Made by a program: the position numbers and the translations under genes | Notes under the pieces: generated by a model | Database searches by the model: none | The model's input: only the letters and a program-made list of their open reading frames with translations | What the model was told of the DNA's origin: nothing | Shown here: positions 1 to 5,153 of the stretch, in pieces | How positions within the stretch are numbered: position 1 is the stretch's first letter | Layout: every line of letters starts with the position of its first letter | Assembly (NCBI GenBank): GCA_934643435.1 | Contig: CAKUCJ010000105.1 | Coordinates: 1-5,383, forward strand | Length of the DNA stretch: 5,383 nt | Direction of reading: 5' to 3' | DNA from: an uncultured Collinsella sp. | Lineage (GTDB): Bacteria > Actinomycetota > Coriobacteriia > Coriobacteriales > Coriobacteriaceae

Positions 1-1
1 C

Positions 2-469
2 CCGTTTATCGCGCAGCTGACCGGTGGCCTTGGCTTTGGTGCGCTGACGGCGTGGTTCGTGCTCGCTATCATGATTGTCCCCACCATCACCACGCTTACC
101 ATCGATGCCCTTAACTCCATTCCCATGGGCATTCGCGAGGCGTCCTATGCCATGGGCGCCACCAAGTGGCAGACCATCTACAAGGTCGTGCTGCCGGCAG
201 CCAAGCTGGGTATCGTGGACGCCATCGTTTTGGGCATGGGTCGCGCTATCGGCGAGACCATGGCCGTGCTTATGGTCGTGGGTAACGCCCCGGTCATCCC
301 GGACAGCATCTCGAGCCCCATCTCGACGCTCACGAGCCAAATCGCGCTCGACATGAGTTATTCCTCGGGCTTGCACCGCTCGGCTCTGTTTGGCATGGGC
401 GTTGTCCTGTTTATCATCTCCGCTGCACTGGTGGGTATCGTCCGCCTGATTTCCAAGAAGAGGGGGTAG
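2..469 (+). CDS. pstC: Phosphate ABC transporter permease PstC, C-terminal part (5' end outside window)
   Basis: One of the two inner-membrane permeases of the high-affinity PstSCAB phosphate importer. It pairs with PstA to form the channel and couples to PstB. The reading frame is open from base 2, giving 155 visible residues; a full PstC is about 300, so roughly half is missing to the left. Visible residues 46-65 hold the cytoplasmic EAA coupling loop (E-A-S, then G-A-T-K-W-Q, ending V-L-P) that docks on the ATPase. It is followed by the Pst permease motif GRAIGET at visible residues 80-86, whose Arg and Glu lie in a region known to matter for phosphate transport. Hydrophobic stretches flank the loop (about 17-34) and close the protein (about 133-150), which ends in a basic I-S-K-K-R-G tail. 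The pstA start follows the stop by 3 nt, so the two are cotranscribed. The PstC rather than PstA assignment rests on order (C before A) and is very likely. Confidence 0.93.
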   Translation, partial: PFIAQLTGGLGFGALTAWFVLAIMIVPTITTLTIDALNSIPMGIREASYAMGATKWQTIYKVVLPAAKLGIVDAIVLGMGRAIGETMAVLMVVGNAPVIPDSISSPISTLTSQIALDMSYSSGLHRSALFGMGVVLFIISAALVGIVRLISKKRG

Positions 470-472
470 GCT

Positions 473-1378
473 ATGTCCGATTCCGTTGACACGACGGTCG
501 ATACGACCTCGTCGCGCGAGCGCATCAAGCGTGCCCTTTCCCACGGCAAGAAAGGCCGCATCGACAAGGACCTGTCCAACAAGATCATGCTCGGCGTGTT
601 TCGCGCCGCGGCCTACATCACCACGCTGGTGCTGGTCGCTATCATCGCCTACGTGGTCATTAACGGCCTGCCGCATATCTCGCTCGACTTTATCTTTGGT
701 TGGCCTCAGGGCGTAAACGCCGAGGGCGGCATTTGGCCGACGATCGTCTCGACCGTCTACGTGACGGCGCTCGCTATGCTCATCTGCACGCCGATCGCCT
801 TGCTAGCGGCGGTCTACCTGGCCGAGTACGCCAAGCAGGGCAAGGTCGTCGAGCTCATTCGCTATGCTGCCGACGCTTTGGCCTCGGTGCCCTCCATCGT
901 CATGGGCCTGTTTGGCTACGCTCTGTTTGTCGAGGCCATGGGCTTGGGCCTTTCGATGGTCTCGGCTGCTCTGGCGCTTGCGCTTTTGATGCTCCCCATC
1001 GTCATGCGTACCACCGAGGAGGCCATTCGCGCCGTGCCGCGCTATATCCGTTGGGGCGCGTACGGCCTGGGTGCCACCAAGTGGCAGGTCGTCTCCAAGA
1101 TCGTGCTTCCTTCTGCCTTCGGCCGTATCGCCACCGGCATCGTACTTGCCATCGGCCGCGCCATCGGCGAGACTGCGGTGGTGCTCTACACCATGGGCCA
1201 GGCCATCAATCTGCCGATCTCGCCGCTCGATTCCGGCCGTCCCATGACGGTTCATCTGTACCTGCTTGCCAACGACGGCATCAATATGAACGCAGCCTAC
1301 GGCACCGCGCTCTTGCTGATGGTGATTATCTTGGCCTTCAACCTGTTTGCGCGCTTCCTGTCGCGCAAGCGCCGCTAG
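473..1378 (+). CDS. pstA: Phosphate ABC transporter permease PstA
   Basis: Second permease of the PstSCAB phosphate importer, acting in the cytoplasmic membrane with PstC and PstB. The 301 residues match the usual family length. Residues 1-36 form a polar, Ser/Thr-rich then basic cytoplasmic N-terminus. Membrane segments are visible at about 42-64, 91-117, 135-156, 160-178, 219-240 and 275-296. The EAA coupling loop runs from E183 to P213 (with G-A-T-K-W-Q at 200-205 and V-L-P at 211-213), followed by GRAIGET at 228-234. The ATG is preceded by a purine-rich AAGAGGGGG site overlapping the pstC stop, so translation is probably coupled to pstC. The pstB start lies 12 nt after the stop. The loop and GRAIGET motif are shared with PstC, as expected for paralogous halves of the channel. 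Confidence 0.96.
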   Translation: MSDSVDTTVDTTSSRERIKRALSHGKKGRIDKDLSNKIMLGVFRAAAYITTLVLVAIIAYVVINGLPHISLDFIFGWPQGVNAEGGIWPTIVSTVYVTALAMLICTPIALLAAVYLAEYAKQGKVVELIRYAADALASVPSIVMGLFGYALFVEAMGLGLSMVSAALALALLMLPIVMRTTEEAIRAVPRYIRWGAYGLGATKWQVVSKIVLPSAFGRIATGIVLAIGRAIGETAVVLYTMGQAINLPISPLDSGRPMTVHLYLLANDGINMNAAYGTALLLMVIILAFNLFARFLSRKRR

Positions 1379-1390
1379 TTAAGGAGTCCC

Positions 1391-2194
1391 ATGTCCGTTT
1401 ATCAGTCCGCTCCCACGCTGGAGCAAGCGGCCATCACGGCCAAGGATTTCAACTTTTGGTACGGTGGCTTTCATGCGTTGACGGGGCTCGACCTCAACAT
1501 CGCAAAAAACGCCATCACCGCCTTCATTGGCCCTTCGGGCTGCGGCAAGTCGACGTTTTTGCGCTGCATCAACCGCATGAATGACCTGATCGAGGGCACG
1601 CGCGTCGAGGGCACCATGACGCTCGACGGCAACGATATCTATGCCGAGGGCGTCGACCCGGTCGATCTTCGCCGCCGCGTGGGCATGATCTTTCAGCAGC
1701 CCAACCCGTTTCCTAAATCCATCTACGAGAATGTCGCCTTTGGCCCTCGTCTGCAGGGCGTGACTAGCAAAAGCGACCTCGACGACATCGTGGAAGAATC
1801 GCTCAAGCGCGCCAACCTCTGGAAAGAGGTATCCAATCAGCTCAACAAGGATGGTTTGGCGCTCTCGGGTGGTCAGCAGCAGCGTCTGTGCATCGCGCGC
1901 GTGCTTGCGGTGCAGCCCGATGTCCTTCTGATGGACGAGCCCTGCTCCGCCATCGACCCCACGTCCGTCTCTAAGGTCGAGGATCTGATGGCCGAGCTGG
2001 CGCCCGAAATGACGATCATCATCGTCACGCATTCAATGCAGCAGGCGGCTCGTATTAGCGACTACACCGCATTCTTCTTGCAGGAAGTTGCCGGCGAGCC
2101 CGCCACGCTCATCGAGTATGGTCAAACCGACGCGATCTTCACCAGCCCGGTGGATTCGCGGACGGAAGACTATATCACCGGCCGCTTTGGCTGA
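1391..2194 (+). CDS. pstB: Phosphate ABC transporter ATP-binding protein PstB
   Basis: Cytoplasmic ATPase that drives phosphate import through PstC-PstA. All ABC motifs are present in its 267 residues: A-loop aromatic near Y24, Walker [10 protein letters not shown] at 47-55, Q-loop F-Q-Q-P-N-P-F-P at 101-108, signature LSGGQQQR at 158-165, Walker B L-L-M-D-E-P at 179-184, D-loop S-A-I-D-P at 186-190 and switch histidine H214 in V-T-H-S-M. The run C-I-N-R-M-N-D-L just after Walker A and the Q-Q-P-N-P-F-P Q-loop are typical of PstB rather than other ABC ATPases. The D-loop has Ile where most family members have Leu, and Cys185 stands where Thr is usual before it; both are mild changes. The ATG is set by an AAGGAG site at 1381-1386, 4 nt upstream. 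The protein should be active. Confidence 0.97.
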   Translation: MSVYQSAPTLEQAAITAKDFNFWYGGFHALTGLDLNIAKNAITAFIGPSGCGKSTFLRCINRMNDLIEGTRVEGTMTLDGNDIYAEGVDPVDLRRRVGMIFQQPNPFPKSIYENVAFGPRLQGVTSKSDLDDIVEESLKRANLWKEVSNQLNKDGLALSGGQQQRLCIARVLAVQPDVLLMDEPCSAIDPTSVSKVEDLMAELAPEMTIIIVTHSMQQAARISDYTAFFLQEVAGEPATLIEYGQTDAIFTSPVDSRTEDYITGRFG

Positions 2195-2266
2195 TCGGTG
2201 CGACTAGTCCCAAGCCGATCGGACCTAGTCCGGTGCGTATTCACTGTGCGGGCGGCATGACCGCAC
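2193..2266 (+). repeat. Hairpin-rich pstB-phoU intergenic segment with short repeated words
   Basis: The 92-nt gap between pstB and phoU contains several short repeated or inverted words. GATCGG at 2193-2198 can pair with CCGATC at 2215-2220. CGGAC at 2220-2224 pairs with GTCCG at 2228-2232 around a 3-nt loop. GTGCGG at 2246-2251 pairs with CCGCAC at 2261-2266 around a 9-nt loop. CTAGTCC and CGGTGCG also each occur twice in direct orientation. None of the stems is followed by a T-run, so this is not a clear terminator. It may be an mRNA processing or attenuation element that sets PhoU levels apart from the transporter; that role is inference. Confidence 0.4.
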
Positions 2267-2286
2267 CCAACTGATTGGAGTGAACC

Positions 2287-3144
2287 ATGCGCAAACTATT
2301 TTCCCGTCAGCTCGTCGAGGCCCGTCACGAGATGCTGAGCATCTACGAGGCCATCGATCTGGCCCTTCACGACGCCGTGAAGGCCTATGTAACCGATGAC
2401 CGCAAGCTCGCCACCAAGACCAAGAAGCGCACGCTTTCGATTGACGCTCGCTGCGCCAACCTGGAGGCCGTGTGCTACAACCTGATCGCCACGCAGTCGC
2501 CGGTCGCCTCTGACTTCCGCCTGCTCCAGACGATCATCTATGTCGACTTTAACCTGCAGCGCATGACCGACAAGGTCCGCCAGATCTGCCGCGCTACGCG
2601 CCACATGATCAAGGCCGACATTTCGCTGCCCCAGGAGCTGGTCGGCACGGTCGAGGCCGAGGCCGAGGCTGTCTATCAGGTGCTGGGCTCATCGCTCTCT
2701 GCGCTCGTCACCAATGACATGTCCATCATCTGCAACCTGGCCGTCGAGGACGAGCCGGTGCATGCGGCCTACGAGAAGTTCTTCCGCACCTTCAACCGTA
2801 TGGATGCCGGCGAGTTTATGGACGATGACAGCAACTACGACGACCTGCGCCGCGCCATCATGGTTTCGCGCTACCTCGATCGTATCGCTTCGATTTCCAT
2901 CGATGCCGCCTGCCGCCTGACGTTCCTTTTGACCGGTCAGCGCATGAATGCCGGCGATATCGCCCGTGCGGACGAGGATGAGCTCGAGAGCATGCGCGTG
3001 CCTTCGGGCGAGGGCGTTATCATGAGGCCCGCCGTCGACGCGCGCTATGTTGCCAAGGTGCCTGCTAACGAGGTCAGCGAGGGTCTCCGCTACCTGCTGG
3101 ATCATCTTGAGGACGAGGACGACGCCGAGGACGACGAGGAGTAG
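2287..3144 (+). CDS. phoU: PhoU-family phosphate signalling regulator with acidic C-terminal extension
   Basis: PhoU proteins are cytoplasmic helical-bundle regulators that link PstB transport status to the phosphate-sensing kinase and limit phosphate uptake. The 285 residues contain two PhoU repeats, about 8-106 and 115-218. The first includes the family stretch S-P-V-A-S-D-F-R-L-L (71-80). Two metal-motif positions differ from the usual E/DxxxD: repeat 1 reads Q91-R-M-T-D95 and repeat 2 reads D198-R-I-A-S202. Typical PhoU is about 215-240 residues. Here an additional 65 or so residues (221-285) follow, ending in a strongly acidic tail of Asp/Glu after L274. The start ATG has GGAG at 2277-2280, 6 nt upstream. 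Position directly after pstB supports the assignment. No DNA-binding domain or signal peptide is visible. Confidence 0.9.
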   Translation: MRKLFSRQLVEARHEMLSIYEAIDLALHDAVKAYVTDDRKLATKTKKRTLSIDARCANLEAVCYNLIATQSPVASDFRLLQTIIYVDFNLQRMTDKVRQICRATRHMIKADISLPQELVGTVEAEAEAVYQVLGSSLSALVTNDMSIICNLAVEDEPVHAAYEKFFRTFNRMDAGEFMDDDSNYDDLRRAIMVSRYLDRIASISIDAACRLTFLLTGQRMNAGDIARADEDELESMRVPSGEGVIMRPAVDARYVAKVPANEVSEGLRYLLDHLEDEDDAEDDEE

Positions 3145-3182
3145 GGTAGTCTCGTTCGTCGAAAGATTGTAAATACCTAAGT

Positions 3183-3214
3183 GAGCGCGACCTTGCGAAT
3201 GCAGGGTCGCGCTC
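3183..3214 (+). terminator. Intrinsic-type terminator hairpin after phoU
   Basis: A 14-bp stem, GAGCGCGACCTTGC (3183-3196) against GCAGGGTCGCGCTC (3201-3214), closes on a GAAT tetraloop. All pairs are Watson-Crick except one T-G wobble (3193/3204). It starts 38 nt after the phoU stop and lies before yggS, so it most likely ends the pst-phoU transcript. The tract after the stem (CTTGCG) is poor in T, so termination could be partial or need help, leaving some readthrough into yggS. Confidence 0.75.
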
Positions 3215-3250
3215 TTGCGCTAGCATGAGACTACTTGTTTGGCTGTCTGC

Positions 3251-3257
3251 GGAGGCG
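3251..3257 (+). promoter_or_regulatory. Ribosome binding site deciding the yggS start
   Basis: GGAGGCG lies 7 nt upstream of the ATG at 3265. An in-frame TTG at 3235 would lengthen the protein by 10 residues, but it would place this site inside the coding region and has no comparable site of its own. The ATG is therefore preferred. Confidence 0.8.
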
Positions 3258-3264
3258 ATTGGCA

Positions 3265-4002
3265 ATGGATAATTATTTGGACTTGATGCGCGCTCGCCGC
3301 GAGCAGATTCTGGAGCGGTTTTATGCGGCGCTTGATCGCGCGGGCCGTCCCCACGACGCCGCGCACCTAATTGCCGTGTCCAAGACCGTTGGCGTCGATG
3401 AGACCGTTGCCGCTATTCAGGCGGGGTATCGCCATTTTGCCGAGAACCGTCCGCAGGAGCTCGTCCGCAAGCTCACGGGTCTGGCGGAGCATCCGGAGTT
3501 GCCCGAGGTACGCTTCGATATGATCGGTAACCTGCAGACCAATAAAATCAATGCGGTTCTAGGTTCGGCGGAGCTGATTCACTCAGTAAGCTCGCTGCGC
3601 TTGGCGCAGGCCATTTCGAGCCGTGCAGTCCGCAAGATTGAGGCGGGCGAGCTCACCGGACCCCAACGTGTACTGATTGAGGTCAATGTGAGCGGCGAGG
3701 AGTCCAAGGGCGGCTTTTCGCCCGACGAGGTTCGCGCCGCCGCAGGTGAGCTTGCGGAGCTTGAGGGAATTTGTGTGCAGGGCCTTATGACCATGGCCCC
3801 CCGGGGGAATAAAGATGTGGCGCGTCGCACCTTTGCCGGACTTCGCGAGTTGAGGGATGAGCTTGAGGCGGCGCACTCCGACCTGAGCCTGCCCGAGCTT
3901 TCCTGCGGCATGAGCGAGGACTTTGAGCCCGCCCTTGAGGAGGGCTCTACGCTCGTTCGCCTGGGCAGGGTAGTATTTAGTCCGGAGTTTGCAGTAAAAT
4001 AA
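3265..4002 (+). CDS. yggS: YggS/PLPBP-family pyridoxal phosphate homeostasis protein
   Basis: Cytoplasmic, non-catalytic PLP-binding protein with an alanine-racemase-like TIM barrel; the family buffers PLP and affects amino-acid and vitamin B6 balance. The 245 residues are near the usual 220-240. The PLP lysine is K40 in L-I-A-V-S-K-T. Further family blocks are F-A-E-N-R-P-Q-E (58-65), I-G-N-L-Q-T-N-K (87-94), V-L-I-E-V-N-V-S, G-L-M-T-M-A-P, the phosphate-binding L-S-C-G-M-S (212-217) and G-S-T-L-V-R-L-G (227-234). Small departures from the common pattern are Ala59 for the usual Gly in F-G-E-N, and F-S-P-E-F at the end where F-G-x-R is usual. It is the first gene after the phoU terminator and lies 60 nt before sepF. 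This placement is common in Gram-positives, where the gene is also called ylmE. I see no confident promoter in the 120-nt gap upstream. Confidence 0.94.
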   Translation: MDNYLDLMRARREQILERFYAALDRAGRPHDAAHLIAVSKTVGVDETVAAIQAGYRHFAENRPQELVRKLTGLAEHPELPEVRFDMIGNLQTNKINAVLGSAELIHSVSSLRLAQAISSRAVRKIEAGELTGPQRVLIEVNVSGEESKGGFSPDEVRAAAGELAELEGICVQGLMTMAPRGNKDVARRTFAGLRELRDELEAAHSDLSLPELSCGMSEDFEPALEEGSTLVRLGRVVFSPEFAVK

Positions 4003-4011
4003 GGCTCTGAA

Positions 4012-4040
4012 GTGCGCGCTGATTATCGGAGCGCCTGCAC
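4012..4040 (+). promoter_or_regulatory. Possible hairpin in the sepF leader
   Basis: Between the yggS stop and the sepF ribosome site, GTGC (4012-4015) and GCGCT (4016-4020) can pair with AGCGC (4030-4034) and GCAC (4037-4040), leaving a 9-nt loop and a 2-nt bulge (CT, 4035-4036). It ends 8 nt before the GAGAGG site at 4049-4054. With no T-tract it is unlikely to be a terminator. It could shape sepF translation or RNA stability, but this is a weak prediction in GC-rich DNA. Confidence 0.3.
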
Positions 4041-4062
4041 TAAACCGCGAGAGGACACAACC

Positions 4063-4788
4063 ATGGGCTTCCTTGACGAGATTAAAAATAAAATGCACCT
4101 GGGCGGCCAGCAGGGTTACGACCAGGGTTATGGCCAGGATGACGACTACGGCTACGACGACGGCTATGACGATGGCTACCAGAACAATGGCTACAGCGGC
4201 GCCTCGGGCGAGGGCTTCTACACCCAGGACGAGCCGAGCAACGGCCTGCTGGGTCAGACGCGCCGCGGCGAGGCCGAGTCGGTAGCCGTGTACACGCGTT
4301 CCGGTCAGCTGGTCGGCGACGATTCTCGCCACGCTACGACCTACAACCCGCCGTCGCGCTCGCAGGAGTCGGTTGCGGGCGGTTATCGTCCCGGTGCCTA
4401 CGACACGCCGTCGAGCTACGCCGAGAGCACGCGTGCCCGCGCTGCCGCTCCCGCACCTGCCCCCGCGCCGAGCGATGCCTCGGCCTATGCGAGCAACATT
4501 ATCAACTCTACGCCGCAGCTGCCGGCGTATGTCTTGCGCCCCGAGAGCTATGACGACGTGGAGACCGTTGTGCGCCGCGTGCGCACCAAGCAGCCTGTCG
4601 CGCTGATCTTTGTGGGCGTTCGTACCGAGGTCGCCAAGCGCGTCCTGGACTTCTCGTACGGCTTTGCCTGTGGCCTGGGCGCCACGGTCAAAGAGGTGGG
4701 CGACCGCGTGTTTATGGTGCTGCCCGCTGGTTGCGAGGTCAAGGATTCGGACCTCAAGAAGCTCCGTGCCGACGGCTACCTTAAGTAA
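4063..4788 (+). CDS. sepF: Cell division protein SepF (FtsZ membrane anchor)
   Basis: SepF tethers FtsZ filaments to the membrane at the septum. Of 241 residues, 1-13 (M-G-F-L-D-E-I-K-N-K-M-H-L) form the expected N-terminal amphipathic membrane helix. Residues 14-44 are a Gly-Tyr-Asp/Gln repeat. A polar linker follows to about 150, including an alternating Ala-Pro run at 127-136. Residues 155-223 are the SepF core: V-L-R-P-E-S-Y, then K-R-V-L-D-F (192-197), G200 at the position of the conserved dimer-interface glycine, and V-F-M-V-L-P (216-221). The strand that usually reads V-V-x-N-L reads V-A-L-I-F (179-183), lacking the common Asn. The linker makes it longer than Bacillus SepF (about 150) and closer to actinobacterial forms. 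GAGAGG at 4049-4054 sits 8 nt before the ATG. An in-frame GTG at 4012 would add 17 residues before the membrane helix and is disfavoured. Confidence 0.93.
   Translation: MGFLDEIKNKMHLGGQQGYDQGYGQDDDYGYDDGYDDGYQNNGYSGASGEGFYTQDEPSNGLLGQTRRGEAESVAVYTRSGQLVGDDSRHATTYNPPSRSQESVAGGYRPGAYDTPSSYAESTRARAAAPAPAPAPSDASAYASNIINSTPQLPAYVLRPESYDDVETVVRRVRTKQPVALIFVGVRTEVAKRVLDFSYGFACGLGATVKEVGDRVFMVLPAGCEVKDSDLKKLRADGYLK
4102..4194 (+). repeat. Gly-Tyr-Asp-rich coding repeat in the sepF linker
   Basis: This stretch encodes SepF residues 14-44, in which Gly-Tyr recurs every three to four residues, mostly separated by Asp or Gln (for example G-Y-D-D-G-Y-D-D-G-Y at 30-39). At DNA level it shows as repeated GGCTAYGAYGAY-like units with synonymous changes, which indicates selection on the protein sequence rather than a recent slippage expansion. 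Confidence 0.75.
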
Positions 4789-4797
4789 AGACAAGAC

Positions 4798-4803
4798 GAG
4801 GAG
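4798..4803 (+). promoter_or_regulatory. Ribosome binding site pointing to a non-ATG yggT start
   Basis: GAGGAG lies 9 nt after the sepF stop and 6 nt before an ATC codon at 4810, a normal spacing. It directly abuts an ATT at 4804, which would be too close unless pairing shifts upstream. No ATG, GTG or TTG occurs in frame until GTG at 4873. Confidence 0.6.
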
Positions 4804-4809
4804 ATTCTC

Positions 4810-5091
4810 ATCAACATCTACACCATCGTCCAGCTGGTCAATACGCTGTTCAACTTTTACTCCACGCTCATCGTGGTCTACTGCCTTATGACGTGGATTC
4901 CTATGAAGCAGGGCGGATTGCTGCAGGATATCGCCGCTGTTCTCGATAGCGTGTGCGGCCCGTGGCTCAATTTGTTCCGCCGGTTTATCCCGCCCATGGG
5001 CGGCGTCGATTTTTCACCGGTCGTTGCGATTATTGCGTTGCAGTTGGTACAGAAGCTGGTTCTGCAACTTCTTATAGGTATACTCATATAA
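4810..5091 (+). CDS. yggT: YggT-family small membrane protein, probable non-canonical ATC start
   Basis: YggT proteins are small two-helix membrane proteins of poorly defined role, often encoded between sepF and divIVA (ylmG in Bacillus); links to division and osmotic response are reported for the family. Read from ATC at 4810 the product has 93 residues, a normal length. Helix 1 spans about 3-30 and helix 2 about 70-92. Between them lie the family blocks G-P-W-L-N-L-F-R-R-F-I-P-P (50-62) and G-G-V-D-F-S-P (64-70). No ATG, GTG or TTG is in frame between the sepF stop and GTG 4873; starting there would give 72 residues and remove most of helix 1. The hydrophobic, family-like sequence upstream of that GTG argues that translation starts earlier, at ATC 4810 or ATT 4804. 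The family call is firm. The exact start is uncertain, and a base error in an original ATG cannot be excluded. Confidence 0.85.
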   Translation: MNIYTIVQLVNTLFNFYSTLIVVYCLMTWIPMKQGGLLQDIAAVLDSVCGPWLNLFRRFIPPMGGVDFSPVVAIIALQLVQKLVLQLLIGILI

Positions 5092-5092
5092 A
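5062..5092 (+). promoter_or_regulatory. Candidate divIVA promoter
   Basis: An AT-rich patch at the end of yggT stands out from the GC-rich surroundings. TATAAA (5087-5092) is close to a -10 box. A weak -35-like CTGCAA lies at 5062-5067 with 19-nt spacing, which is long. A second -10-like word, TATACT, is at 5079-5084. The 62-nt gap to divIVA could allow its separate expression. The -35 match is poor, so this is tentative. Confidence 0.3.
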
Positions 5093-5114
5093 ACTGGCTT
5101 AGTAACTCACGTCG

Positions 5115-5127
5115 GGCGCACGGCGCC
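5115..5127 (+). other. Small GC hairpin in the divIVA leader
   Basis: GGCGC (5115-5119) and GCGCC (5123-5127) can pair around a 3-nt loop, 12 nt before the AAGGAG site of divIVA. There is no T-run, so it is not a terminator. It may be chance in GC-rich DNA. Confidence 0.25.
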
Positions 5128-5153
5128 AAGGCGAAGATAAAGGAGAACTTGTT

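Noticed and set aside
158..1087. A 15-nt exact repeat (GCCACCAAGTGGCAG) at 158-172 and 1073-1087
   Set aside because: Both copies encode the A-T-K-W-Q part of the EAA loop in the paralogues pstC and pstA; homology and shared codon use explain it.
700..1584. A 294-codon + strand frame overlapping pstA and pstB
   Set aside because: It is out of frame with two well-supported genes and encodes an Arg/His-rich sequence with no family features.
1379..2032. Minus-strand open frame opposite pstB
   Set aside because: Antisense shadow of a gene with every ABC ATPase motif intact; no plausible product.
3145..3182. Possible promoter around TTGTAAATA (3167-3175) upstream of yggS
   Set aside because: No acceptable -35 box at normal spacing, and a transcript from here would run at once into the 3183-3214 hairpin.
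3235..3264. Upstream TTG start for yggS
   Set aside because: The GGAGGCG site at 3251-3257 is correctly spaced for ATG 3265, and the extra ten residues do not resemble the family N-terminus.
3583..4794. A 403-codon open frame on the minus strand across yggS and sepF
   Set aside because: It lies opposite two clearly identified genes, crosses their boundary, and its product is low-complexity Arg/Ala/Val-rich with no recognisable domain. GC-rich codon bias on the + strand produces such antisense openness.
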